Below, in pieces: positions 1-6,221 of a DNA stretch of 7,266 nt. Made by a program: the position numbers and the translations under genes. The first letter of the stretch is position 1. The number at the start of each line of letters is the position of its first letter. Under the pieces are notes generated by a model. That model was given only the letters and a program-made list of their open reading frames with translations, did not search any database and was not told the DNA's origin. The stretch is from Saprospiraceae bacterium (GTDB lineage: Bacteria > Bacteroidota > Bacteroidia > Chitinophagales > Saprospiraceae): the NCBI GenBank assembly GCA_025455635.1, contig JALOMF010000207.1, forward strand, positions 1-7,266, written 5' to 3'.

Positions 1-460
1 CCTTTTTTTTGTCGAAAAACAAAGCTTGTCGGGCTCGGAAGTTGAGTATTTCATCAGCAACGACTTCATTTCTTACAACTTGCACCTGCTCTGTGTAAGT
101 ATCAGGGTCGAAAGTTATCACCGTATCCACTTGTACCAGCTTGGCCATCAAATCCAACTGCCTAAGCCATTTGGTCAGCCCAGCATCTTCGTAGGTATCG
201 AAGCGTTCTTTTTTGCAGGCATCCAAGACCCATTTTGCCAGCCAGTTGTCGTTGACAAAATCCTTGCACTCGCCGTTTGGCAAGGAGAATTTTTTAAGCT
301 GAATGAAGGCGGATTGTTCCTTGGGGAAAAGCCGGAAATCATGCTCCGTCTCAAAAGTAGCCACATAACTCAAGTCAGGGTTTTTAAGGAGGTCATCGAG
401 CTGGGCTTGAACAGCGATTGGTAGGCTGAAAAGCAGCAGCATGGATAGTAAAGTGCGCAT
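1..460 (-). CDS. GldN/PorN-like secreted protein, C-terminus cut by the window edge
   Basis: The reading frame opens with ATG at 460 and stays open for 153 codons to the left edge, so the C-terminus is missing. Residues 1-20 form a Sec signal peptide: Met-Arg, a hydrophobic Leu-rich core and a VQA cleavage site. The stretch at about 100-150 contains DTVITFDPDTY, then QVVRNE, then FFDKK. From memory this matches the layout of GldN/PorN, the periplasmic ring component of the type IX secretion and gliding machinery, where a DPETY-type motif is followed by a WFFDK-type motif. The fit is to the family pattern only, and no alignment was possible. Canonical GldN is encoded after gldK-gldL-gldM, whereas here the upstream neighbour is purM, 91 bases away in the same direction. 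It may therefore be a stand-alone paralogue. No clear promoter is seen in the gap, so read-through from purM is possible. Confidence 0.6.
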   Translation of the reverse strand, partial: MRTLLSMLLLFSLPIAVQAQLDDLLKNPDLSYVATFETEHDFRLFPKEQSAFIQLKKFSLPNGECKDFVNDNWLAKWVLDACKKERFDTYEDAGLTKWLRQLDLMAKLVQVDTVITFDPDTYTEQVQVVRNEVVADEILNFRARQALFFDKKK

Positions 461-551
461 GGATATTTAGATTTTGATGGTGAAAACGAGGGAGATAGCA
501 AGACAATGTTGCTTGTTCTAAAAGGAACAGTTAAGCCTCGAAACCAAAATC

Positions 552-1748
552 TCAATACTCAAACCGCCCATGCGCCCCATCCACAACCACCTGCTCGCCC
601 TGCATTGCTTCCACATGACCAACCACCTGTGCATCAATTTGGAACGAACGGGCAATGTCAATCAGTGTTTGTGCATCCTTCGGTGAAACGTAGAACTCCA
701 GCCGCTGGCCCATGTTGAACACTTGGTACATCTCCCGCCAGCCCGTACCGGATTCTTGCTGAATCAGCTCGAATAGTGGCGGAATCTCCATCAGCTTGTC
801 CTTCACCACCCGCTTGTCTTTTAGGAAATGCTTCACCTTCGTCTGGCCGCCGCCGGAGCAGTGGATAAGGCCATGAATGCGCTTGCGGTTTTTGCCCTTG
901 AACTCCTCCAAGGCCCGTTGGATGACGGGCAGGTAGGTGCGGGTCGGCGACAGCACCAGCTTACCGACGGGGATTTCTTGGCCGTTGATTTCCACCAAGT
1001 CGGTTAGGCGTTTTGAACCCGTATAAATCACCTCGGCGGGCGTGTTCGGGTCGAAGCTGTCTGGGTATTTTTCCGCATAGATTTTGGAGAAAACATCGTG
1101 GCGGGCACTGGTGAGGCCGTTGCTGCCCATGCCGCCGTTGTACTCGGTTTCGTAACTGGCTTGGCCGTGGCTGGCCAGCCCGACGATGACATCTCCAGCC
1201 TGTATATCATTGACAATCAGCTCATTGCGCTTCATTCTTGCGAATGTTGTGTAGCCCACGTCAATGGTGCGCACGATGTCGCCCACGTCTGCCGTCTCGC
1301 CGCCAGCGAGGTGCAGGCCGATGCCGTGCTGGGCCATGTTTTCCACAAAGTCCTGCGCTGCTTGGATGAGGGTGGCAATGACCTCGCCGGTCACGAGGTT
1401 CTTGTTCCTTCCGATGGTCGAAGAGACGAGAATGCCATCGGTGCAGCCCACGCAGGCCATGTCGTCAAGGTTCATCACGAGGGCGTCCTGTGCAATGCCC
1501 TTCCAGACGCTGAGGTCGCCCGTTTCCTTCCAATAAAGGTAGGCGAGGCTCGTCTTGGTGCCAGCCGTGTCGGCGTGCATGATGTTGCAGTGGCGCTGGC
1601 TGCCGCCCACCACATCAGGCAGTACCTTGCAGAAGGCCATCGGGTACAGGCCCTTGTCCATGTGCTTGATGGCGGCATGGACTTCGTCTTTGGTGGCACT
1701 GACGCCACGGAGGTCGTATTTGTAGTTCAAAAGGTGGACGATTTTCAA
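552..1748 (-). CDS. purM: Phosphoribosylformylglycinamidine cyclo-ligase (AIR synthase)
   Basis: PurM catalyses the ATP-dependent ring closure of formylglycinamidine ribonucleotide to aminoimidazole ribonucleotide, step five of purine synthesis, in the cytoplasm. The protein is up to 398 residues, the longer Bacteroidetes form of the family. Visible motifs are RGVSATKDEVHAAIK near the N-terminus, HADTAGTKTSL at 58-68 (ATP-binding region), STIGRNKNL at 110-118, GGETAD at 149-154, YNGGMGSNGLTSARHDVFS at 203-221, HCSGGGQTK at 296-304 and the C-terminal FNMG at 344-347. The AIRS N-terminal domain covers about 55-170 and the C-terminal domain about 180-390. The frame has no ATG before residue 30 and a stop codon shortly upstream. 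The start must therefore be a TTG, either at 1748 or at 1730. The latter gives MNYKYDLRG, which looks like other family N-termini. It is divergent from the SMP-30-like gene, and its own likely promoter lies at 1813-1820. Confidence 0.96.
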   Translation of the reverse strand: MKIVHLLNYKYDLRGVSATKDEVHAAIKHMDKGLYPMAFCKVLPDVVGGSQRHCNIMHADTAGTKTSLAYLYWKETGDLSVWKGIAQDALVMNLDDMACVGCTDGILVSSTIGRNKNLVTGEVIATLIQAAQDFVENMAQHGIGLHLAGGETADVGDIVRTIDVGYTTFARMKRNELIVNDIQAGDVIVGLASHGQASYETEYNGGMGSNGLTSARHDVFSKIYAEKYPDSFDPNTPAEVIYTGSKRLTDLVEINGQEIPVGKLVLSPTRTYLPVIQRALEEFKGKNRKRIHGLIHCSGGGQTKVKHFLKDKRVVKDKLMEIPPLFELIQQESGTGWREMYQVFNMGQRLEFYVSPKDAQTLIDIARSFQIDAQVVGHVEAMQGEQVVVDGAHGRFEY

Positions 1749-1778
1749 AGGGAGACGTAAGTGGATATGCCACTTTTA

Positions 1779-1817
1779 CTTTGCCCTTTTTTTAACTTTT
1801 TATTGCTTCGGGCAAAG
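1779..1817. repeat. 8-bp inverted repeat CTTTGCCC / GGGCAAAG in the purM divergent spacer
   Basis: CTTTGCCC at 1779-1786 and GGGCAAAG at 1810-1817 are perfect inverted copies separated by 23 AT-rich bases. The right arm overlaps the candidate purM -7 element, so the pair would sit across the start of the purM leader. It could be an operator or a leader hairpin. It could also be chance, since the spacer is short and AT-rich. Confidence 0.35.
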
Positions 1818-1820
1818 ATA
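1813..1820 (-). promoter_or_regulatory. Candidate Bacteroidetes -7 element for purM
   Basis: On the minus strand the bases read TATCTTTG, an exact match to the Bacteroidetes -7 consensus TAnnTTTG. This predicts a transcript start near 1806 and a leader of about 60-75 bases before the TTG start of purM. I do not find a well-spaced TTG -33 element, so this rests on the -7 match and its position only. Confidence 0.35.
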
Positions 1821-1868
1821 GGCGAAGAATTTCCCGCCACTCCTTACATTGGCGGAAAAAACAAGCCA

Positions 1869-2909
1869 ATGAAATTCCACCACCTGCTAACAGTTCTATT
1901 TTTAGCCGCATGCGGCGAAAACAAAGACCAAGCCCCCGTTGCCGAAAAACCTGCCGAAACTCAATCCACGGCTCCTGCTGCCAATCGCCAAATTGAACGG
2001 CTGATGCCAGAACTTGACGCCATAATTGACACCAATGCTGTGATTGAAGTGCTGGCTGAGGGCTACACTTGGTCAGAAGGCCCACTTTGGGTACCCGATG
2101 GCGACTACCTGCTCTTCACAGACGTGCCTGAAAACAAGATTTACAAATGGAAAGAAGGTGAAGGTGTCAGCCTGTACTTGACTCCCGCTGGTTTCACTGG
2201 TAAAACAACCACCAGTCCAGAACCTGGCGGCAACGGCTTAATATTGGATGCCAAAGGCAGGCTCGTCATTTGCCAGCATGGCGACCGCCGCATCGCACGC
2301 ATGAAGGCACCGCTCGACCAGCCAAAGCCTGATTTTGAGACCCTGGCCGACAAATGGAACGGCAAGCGCTTCAACAGCCCGAACGACTTGGTCTTCGACA
2401 AGGCTGGCAACCTCTATTTCACCGACCCTCCCTACGGCCTGAAAAACCATGACCGTAGCTCGGACAAAGAAATCCCCTTCCAAGGCGTGTATCGCCTCAA
2501 CACAAAAGGCAAGGTGGAACTGCTAGATTCTACCATGTCACGCCCAAACGGTATCGCACTTACTGCCGACGAAAAAACCTTGTTCGTTGCCAATTCCGAC
2601 CCGGAGTACTGCTATTGGAAGGCATTTGATATTTTGCCCGATGGGAAACTGACCAATGAGCGCTTGTTCCATGATGCCACTACGGAAGCGAGAACAGGCA
2701 TGAAAGGGCTTCCCGACGGTTTGAAAATCAACAAAAAAGGGATACTTTTTGCTACGGGGCCAGGTGGCGTCATGATTCTCAACCAAAATGGCGTCCTCGT
2801 CGGCAGAATCAATCCCGGCCAGCCCACCGCCAACTGCGAACTTAGCCCCGACGAAAAAACGCTTTACATGACTTCGGATATGTACTTGTGCAGGGTGAAA
2901 TTGAAATAA
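1869..2909 (+). CDS. SMP-30/gluconolactonase (LRE) family lipoprotein
   Basis: The predicted product is a 346-residue six-bladed beta-propeller enzyme of the SMP-30/gluconolactonase family, whose members hydrolyse sugar lactones or related esters using one divalent metal. The frame extends upstream to a GTG at 1761. The ATG at 1869 is chosen because it places a lipoprotein signal peptide at the N-terminus, with lipobox LAAC and Cys15, followed by a Pro/Ala/Glu-rich linker to about residue 40. The expected metal ligands are all visible: Glu70 in SEGPLW, Asn172 in NSPNDL, Asn227 in RPNG and Asp283 in LPDGL. TDPPYGL and LTADEKTLFVANS are further family hallmarks. The protein is probably anchored in the outer or inner membrane and faces the periplasm or outside. 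It converges on the sugar transporter gene, which hints at carbohydrate use but does not show a shared pathway. The substrate is unknown. Confidence 0.9.
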   Translation: MKFHHLLTVLFLAACGENKDQAPVAEKPAETQSTAPAANRQIERLMPELDAIIDTNAVIEVLAEGYTWSEGPLWVPDGDYLLFTDVPENKIYKWKEGEGVSLYLTPAGFTGKTTTSPEPGGNGLILDAKGRLVICQHGDRRIARMKAPLDQPKPDFETLADKWNGKRFNSPNDLVFDKAGNLYFTDPPYGLKNHDRSSDKEIPFQGVYRLNTKGKVELLDSTMSRPNGIALTADEKTLFVANSDPEYCYWKAFDILPDGKLTNERLFHDATTEARTGMKGLPDGLKINKKGILFATGPGGVMILNQNGVLVGRINPGQPTANCELSPDEKTLYMTSDMYLCRVKLK

Positions 2910-2998
2910 GTTTGAATCGGCAGCAGTAGCATTGGTGCTGAAAACTTAGGGCATGTTATGGACAGACAGTTTGTTCGCATGACGATATTTGACTGGAA

Positions 2999-3018
2999 TT
3001 TTTATGCAACCATAAAAA
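2999..3018. repeat. Small perfect hairpin in the convergent spacer
   Basis: TTTTTATG at 2999-3006 pairs exactly with CATAAAAA at 3011-3018 around the loop CAAC. A second, imperfect hairpin follows: TAGGT at 3023-3027 pairs with ACCTA at 3050-3054, with CCGA/TCGG inside. Both lie just before the strong terminator in the 3' region of the SMP-30-like gene. They may be parts of the messenger's 3' end; no function is shown. Confidence 0.4.
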
Positions 3019-3063
3019 TCGCTAGGTTCTAAACCGAGCTTCGGATTTTACCTAAAAACAAAA

Positions 3064-3103
3064 GGGGCTGGGGTCGTGATGACCCCAGCCCCTCGTTTTT
3101 TTT
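3064..3103. terminator. Strong bidirectional intrinsic terminator between convergent genes
   Basis: A perfect 12-bp GC-rich stem is formed by GGGGCTGGGGTC at 3064-3075 and GACCCCAGCCCC at 3081-3092, with the loop GTGAT. On the plus strand it is followed by TCG and eight T residues, fitting termination of the SMP-30-like gene that ends at 2909. On the minus strand it is followed by TTTTGTTTTT, fitting termination of the transporter gene whose stop codon lies at 3117. One hairpin probably serves both genes. Confidence 0.92.
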
Positions 3104-3116
3104 CAATCCATAAGGC

Positions 3117-4448
3117 TTAATCCTTGTCTTCAACTCGTAGTGCGAGTAATGCGGCGACGAGTAGCATTCCACCTGCAAGCATCACAGCATAAAGCGTGTT
3201 GCTTCCAAGTACGTATTTCAAAACCAAACCAAAAAACAAGGTTGCTAATATTTCAGGAATGACAATGAAGAAATTAAAAATGCCCATGTACACACCAAGC
3301 TTGCCGGGTGGCAAATGCCTGGCGAAAATAGCATAAGGCATTGAGACAGTACTTGCCCATGCAATACCGACGCCTATCATGGAAAAAATAAGCTGGTACT
3401 TGCTGCTGTAGGCGCCCATCAGCAGCAAACCTATGCCCCCTAGGGCCAAACACAACGCATGAGTTTTAGGCTTTGATATACGGTTTGCCAAAGGGGCTAA
3501 AAGAAAAGCCACAAGGAAGGTCACTGCCGAGTATGCTGCAAACATAACGCCGCCCCATTCCGACCCTTGCTTGTAAAGGTCTGAGTCGGGGCTTGGGGCT
3601 TTAAAAATGTAAGTAGCTGTGGCATCACCAAAGAAAAACCACATTAAGAACAAGCCCATCCAAGTGAAGAACTGTACGATGGTCAACTGCCGCATTACTT
3701 TTGGCATATTGGCAATGTTGCCGAGAATCTCTATGAAACCCTCAGCAGCCGCACTTAAAGCATTCCCACTTTTTTGTTTCATACTCCGAAAAGCAGTCAT
3801 GTCGTCGGGCGGGTATTCTTTTGTACGTAATACAGTGTATAGCACTGCGCCCAAAAACGCTATTGCACCTATGTAGAAGGAAATTTTCACATTGGCAGGT
3901 ATGGCCTCGGTGCCATCGGGAACGACCCCGAACACATTGCGGAGCAAAAAAGGCAAGGCTGAGGCAATGACAGACCCTAGCCCTATGAAAAAGCTCTGCA
4001 TGGTGAACCCCATCGTGTGCTGTTTTGCTGGCAACATGTCGCCCACAAATGCACGAAAGGGTTCCATAGAAACATTGATGCTCGCATCAAGAATCCAAAG
4101 CAAGCCTGCTGCCATCCATAGCGCAGAACTGTTCGGCATGAGCACAAGGCAGATTGAAGCCAAAATAGCACCCACTAAGAAATAAGGTTTTCGGCGTCCG
4201 ACACGGTTCCATGTCCTGTCTGACATGTAGCCGATGATGGGTTGTATGATTAGCCCAGTAAGCGGTGCCGCCAACCATAAAATCGGTAATTGGTCAGGTT
4301 CAGCATGTAGGTACCGGTAGATACTGCTCATATTGGCCATCTGTAGCCCCCACCCAAATTGGATGCCCAGGAACCCAAAGCTCATGTTCCAAATTTGCCA
4401 GAATGACAAAGTGGGCTTGTCTTGATTCGCTAATATTCCATTTTCCAT
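3117..4448 (-). CDS. MFS sugar transporter, SLC45/GPH-like (sugar:proton symporter type)
   Basis: This is a 443-residue integral inner-membrane protein with about twelve hydrophobic segments in two halves. It has the features of the SLC45/sucrose-maltose symporter branch of the major facilitator superfamily: FWQIWNMSFGFLGIQFGWG at the start of helix 1, the loop motif GYMSDRTWNRVGRRKP at about 73-88 containing the RxGRR signature, and DASINVSMEPFRAFVGDML at about 121-139. The second half carries PYAIFARHLPPGKLGVYMG. Relatives import disaccharides such as maltose or sucrose with protons, so uptake of a di- or oligosaccharide is the likely role, but the sequence does not fix the sugar. The ATG at 4448 is the natural start, directly before a short hydrophilic N-terminus. 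It is transcribed alone and ends at the shared terminator. A small inverted-repeat element sits 15 bases upstream of its start and probably falls in its promoter or leader. Confidence 0.92.
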   Translation of the reverse strand: MENGILANQDKPTLSFWQIWNMSFGFLGIQFGWGLQMANMSSIYRYLHAEPDQLPILWLAAPLTGLIIQPIIGYMSDRTWNRVGRRKPYFLVGAILASICLVLMPNSSALWMAAGLLWILDASINVSMEPFRAFVGDMLPAKQHTMGFTMQSFFIGLGSVIASALPFLLRNVFGVVPDGTEAIPANVKISFYIGAIAFLGAVLYTVLRTKEYPPDDMTAFRSMKQKSGNALSAAAEGFIEILGNIANMPKVMRQLTIVQFFTWMGLFLMWFFFGDATATYIFKAPSPDSDLYKQGSEWGGVMFAAYSAVTFLVAFLLAPLANRISKPKTHALCLALGGIGLLLMGAYSSKYQLIFSMIGVGIAWASTVSMPYAIFARHLPPGKLGVYMGIFNFFIVIPEILATLFFGLVLKYVLGSNTLYAVMLAGGMLLVAALLALRVEDKD

Positions 4449-4462
4449 AATTCAGATTTAGT

Positions 4463-4555
4463 ACATCGTTTTTTTAGTTCGTTGAAACAACGTGAAACAG
4501 GGGTTTGGGGCGCAAACCCCGCTTGAATTACTTCAACGAACTTAAAAAACGATAC
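4463..4555. mobile_element. MITE-like element: 24-bp terminal inverted repeats flanked by a 7-bp direct repeat
   Basis: The left arm 4463-4486 and right arm 4532-4555 are inverted copies matching at 21 of 24 positions; the common core reads ATCGTTTTTT, one variable base, then AGTTCGTTGAA. The heptamer ATTTAGT occurs immediately outside both ends, at 4456-4462 and 4556-4562, as a target-site duplication would. The 45-bp centre holds another perfect hairpin, GGGGTTTG at 4500-4507 with CAAACCCC at 4513-4520. The element has no coding capacity, so movement would need a transposase supplied elsewhere. The alternative is a regulatory cruciform in the transporter's leader. The exact heptamer at both boundaries favours insertion. 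Confidence 0.6.
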
Positions 4556-4606
4556 ATTTAGTTTGCTCGAAAGGTAAAACGAGTTTCCAATTATTTGCCA
4601 TAGGCC

Positions 4607-4646
4607 AAAAAAAAAGGCCGGGCACACTGACGCTGTGCCCGGCCTT
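4607..4646 (-). terminator. Intrinsic terminator of the lipoprotein gene at 4669-5340
   Basis: GGCCGGGCACA at 4616-4626 pairs perfectly with TGTGCCCGGCC at 4634-4644 around a seven-base loop. Read on the minus strand, the stem is followed by nine T residues (4615-4607), a classical rho-independent terminator. It lies 23 bases past the stop codon of the lipoprotein gene and separates it from the transporter transcript. Confidence 0.92.
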
Positions 4647-4668
4647 CCTGGTGCCAATTTGGTGGTTA

Positions 4669-5340
4669 TCACCACTCAATCCCAATCTCCTTCCTGTTTT
4701 TCGGGATGAACAAGATGTTGATGAGTTTGGCTGTGGTATTGGTGGTGTGGTAGCGGTCGGTGCCCACCCACACCATCACGTCTTCTGATTTGGCAATCTG
4801 CATTTTCCACTCCCGGTCGTCGCCGAGCAGTGGGGCATCGAGGTGAACGGTGCCAGCCTTGCCGTCAATCGTCCAAGCGCCAGTGCCGATTTTGTTCTGC
4901 ATGTGGCCGTAGTCGTAGCTGCCATCGGGCCTGAACTTGAACCAAGCGCCGGGGTTTTCCCTCGAAGACTCCGTGTCGCTGATGCGGCGCAGGCCCTGCA
5001 CCACCCAGTAATTGCTGGAAAGTACCCGAACGATGCGTTCCTGTTGAGGCGTTTCAGGTTTCAAGGGCAAGGGTTCGGGCTTCTTTGGGTCTTCCTTGAT
5101 AATGGGGTTGGCGCCAATGGCCGAACTGATGGCCGCCTTCGGCCTTTCCGCATTGTAAACTTTTCCGGTAATGGTGTCCACTACCTGAATTTTGGTGGTG
5201 ATGCCGTCGGTGCCCGGTACGAGGTCAGACGGGGGGGCTACTTCCGGTGCGGAGCCATTGCTGGGGTCGGTTGTTTTGTTGTTTTGACAAGCAAAAACGA
5301 AGAGGCCGAGGGCCAACAGTAGGAACGGGATTTTTTTCAT
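4669..5340 (-). CDS. Lipoprotein of unknown function with possible lipocalin-like C-terminal domain
   Basis: I do not recognise this 223-residue protein with confidence. The frame can be extended upstream to 5409. The ATG at 5340 is preferred because it begins a textbook lipoprotein signal: MKK, a Leu/Phe-rich core and the lipobox VFAC with Cys18. Residues 19-45 are a polar Ser/Pro/Asp linker. A segment at about 50-80 contains IQVVDTITGKVYNAE, and residues 82-100 are rich in Pro, Lys and Glu. The C-terminal part, about 104-223, has a beta-rich pattern with NYWVVQGLRR, WFKFRPDGSYDYG and GTGAWTID, reminiscent of the small lipocalin-like domains common in Bacteroidota, which carry W...F..DG and G.W.I/L..D motifs. 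That likeness is inference from pattern. It ends at its own terminator and follows the CAT-like gene by 248 bases, with its own candidate promoter in between. Confidence 0.85.
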   Translation of the reverse strand: MKKIPFLLLALGLFVFACQNNKTTDPSNGSAPEVAPPSDLVPGTDGITTKIQVVDTITGKVYNAERPKAAISSAIGANPIIKEDPKKPEPLPLKPETPQQERIVRVLSSNYWVVQGLRRISDTESSRENPGAWFKFRPDGSYDYGHMQNKIGTGAWTIDGKAGTVHLDAPLLGDDREWKMQIAKSEDVMVWVGTDRYHTTNTTAKLINILFIPKNRKEIGIEW

Positions 5341-5369
5341 AATTTGTAACACGGTTAACTTTAGTTCTT

Positions 5370-5396
5370 GAAAGTTTAAGGTTTCAAGTTTCATGG
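5370..5396. repeat. GTTTCAGG-type spacer repeat, copy 1
   Basis: The plus strand reads GAAAGTTTAAGG then TTTCAAGTTTCATGG, built from degenerate AAGTTTCAGG-like units. Related copies lie at 6968-6993 and 7084-7106. This copy is 30 bases upstream of the lipoprotein start codon, so it would be in that gene's leader. Confidence 0.5.
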
Positions 5397-5459
5397 AGTG
5401 CCTGCCCAAATGGCTGCATCAGGCGACTCAAAAATGGGTCCATCAGCGAGTTCCCCTTC

Positions 5460-5499
5460 ATCAAAAAACTTGAATCAAAAAACCATTTCAATCAAAAAC
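5460..5499. repeat. Three short direct repeats ATCAAAAA(A)C upstream of the lipoprotein gene
   Basis: ATCAAAAAAC occurs at 5460-5469 and 5474-5483, and ATCAAAAAC at 5491-5499, with starts 14 and 17 bases apart. On the minus strand they read GTTTTTTGAT and would lie just downstream of the candidate -7 element at 5504-5511. They could bind a regulator in the leader, or be simple AT-rich slippage. Confidence 0.45.
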
Positions 5500-5503
5500 A
5501 CCA

Positions 5504-5511
5504 CAAAAATA
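5504..5511 (-). promoter_or_regulatory. Candidate -7 element for the lipoprotein gene
   Basis: The minus strand reads TATTTTTG, matching TAnnTTTG. A start near 5497 would give a leader of about 155 bases. The surrounding DNA is AT-rich and no well-placed -33 element is seen, so the match could be accidental. Confidence 0.22.
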
Positions 5512-5588
5512 GCGTAGTGGCACTATTCGATACATTATCAATTTTGACCATTTACAAAAAGTAGGCCGGGAATACCAACCAACGGATT

Positions 5589-6221
5589 TTACATTGCTTC
5601 CGTATTCATCATTTCCTGAAAAAGCTCAACAAACTTGGCCACGTGCAGCCCGTCCATCAGGGCATGGTGGGCGTGGATGGACACGGGCATCGTTTTCCGG
5701 CCAGCATGTTCCGTCATTTTTCCGAAGGTGATTTTTGGGCAACTATCAGGAAAATCAAAGCTGCGGGCATGTGAAATGGAGGTGAAATCCAGCCACGGCA
5801 CCGACGAATAGTGGATGACATTTTCGCCAGAAATGGCGGGCATCAAACCTGCACTGTTTTGCACCCGCGCTATTTCGGCCTTCGCCGCCACTTTGAACAT
5901 CAAGAAATCCTCAAAAAAATCAATGTACGCAAAGCCGAAACTGCCGTCTTCCCGGTTGATGGTCGGCGAGGCGTGTACCCGGTCATGCACCCATACTTCG
6001 CCTTCGGCAATGCGGTAGCGGAACGGCTCCAGTTGGTTGGCAGCCGCCAAGGAACGGTGCAGGTAGGCCAGGAAAAACGACTCGCCATTGGCCTTGGCCC
6101 AATGGTAGGCTTCCGTGCAGTCCACCCGAACCGTGACGCCGAAAAACGGCTCTGAAAAGCCACTGAAAAAGCGGAAATGCTCCCTCCGGTTCCAGTTTTC
6201 TAGGTCGAGTTTGTGCTTCAT
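5589..6221 (-). CDS. Chloramphenicol acetyltransferase-like (CatA-type) acyltransferase
   Basis: The 210-residue product fits the type A chloramphenicol acetyltransferase fold along its whole length; classical CATs have about 215-220 residues. The N-terminus has WNRREHFRFF, equivalent to WxRKEHF of CAT with the conserved Arg (Arg12 here). The centre has PWLDFTS at 142-148, equivalent to the PWVSFTSF region. The C-terminus has the catalytic signature HHALMDG with His186 and Asp190, matching HHAVCDG. The conserved Arg-Asp pair and catalytic His are therefore intact, so acetyl-CoA-dependent O-acetyl transfer is likely. Many such chromosomal proteins are not resistance enzymes, and the acceptor-pocket residues cannot be judged here. 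The ATG at 6221 overlaps the stop codon of the upstream HAD gene as ATGA, so translation is probably coupled. Base and codon use look like the neighbours, with no sign of recent transfer. Confidence 0.92.
   Translation of the reverse strand: MKHKLDLENWNRREHFRFFSGFSEPFFGVTVRVDCTEAYHWAKANGESFFLAYLHRSLAAANQLEPFRYRIAEGEVWVHDRVHASPTINREDGSFGFAYIDFFEDFLMFKVAAKAEIARVQNSAGLMPAISGENVIHYSSVPWLDFTSISHARSFDFPDSCPKITFGKMTEHAGRKTMPVSIHAHHALMDGLHVAKFVELFQEMMNTEAM

Noticed and set aside
26..424. Plus-strand open frame antisense to the GldN-like gene
   Set aside because: The minus-strand frame has a signal peptide and recognisable motifs; this one has neither.
1098..1760. Long plus-strand open frame (220 codons) antisense to purM
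   Set aside because: It lies almost wholly over the well-supported purM, has an Ala/Val/His-rich composition typical of a shadow frame, and shows no domain.
4430..4675. Small minus-strand frame across the spacer upstream of the transporter
   Set aside because: It runs through the terminator hairpin and both arms of the inverted-repeat element, so it is an accidental frame.
5528..5536. CGATACATT, also present at the right end of the MITE-like element (4550-4558)
   Set aside because: Only nine bases match, the neighbouring A-tract and inverted arm are absent, and it extends past the element's inferred boundary; likely chance.
5589..6221. Calling the CAT-like gene an acquired antibiotic-resistance gene
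   Set aside because: It sits in an operon with a HAD gene, has host-like composition and no flanking transposon or integron; resistance cannot be inferred from the fold alone.
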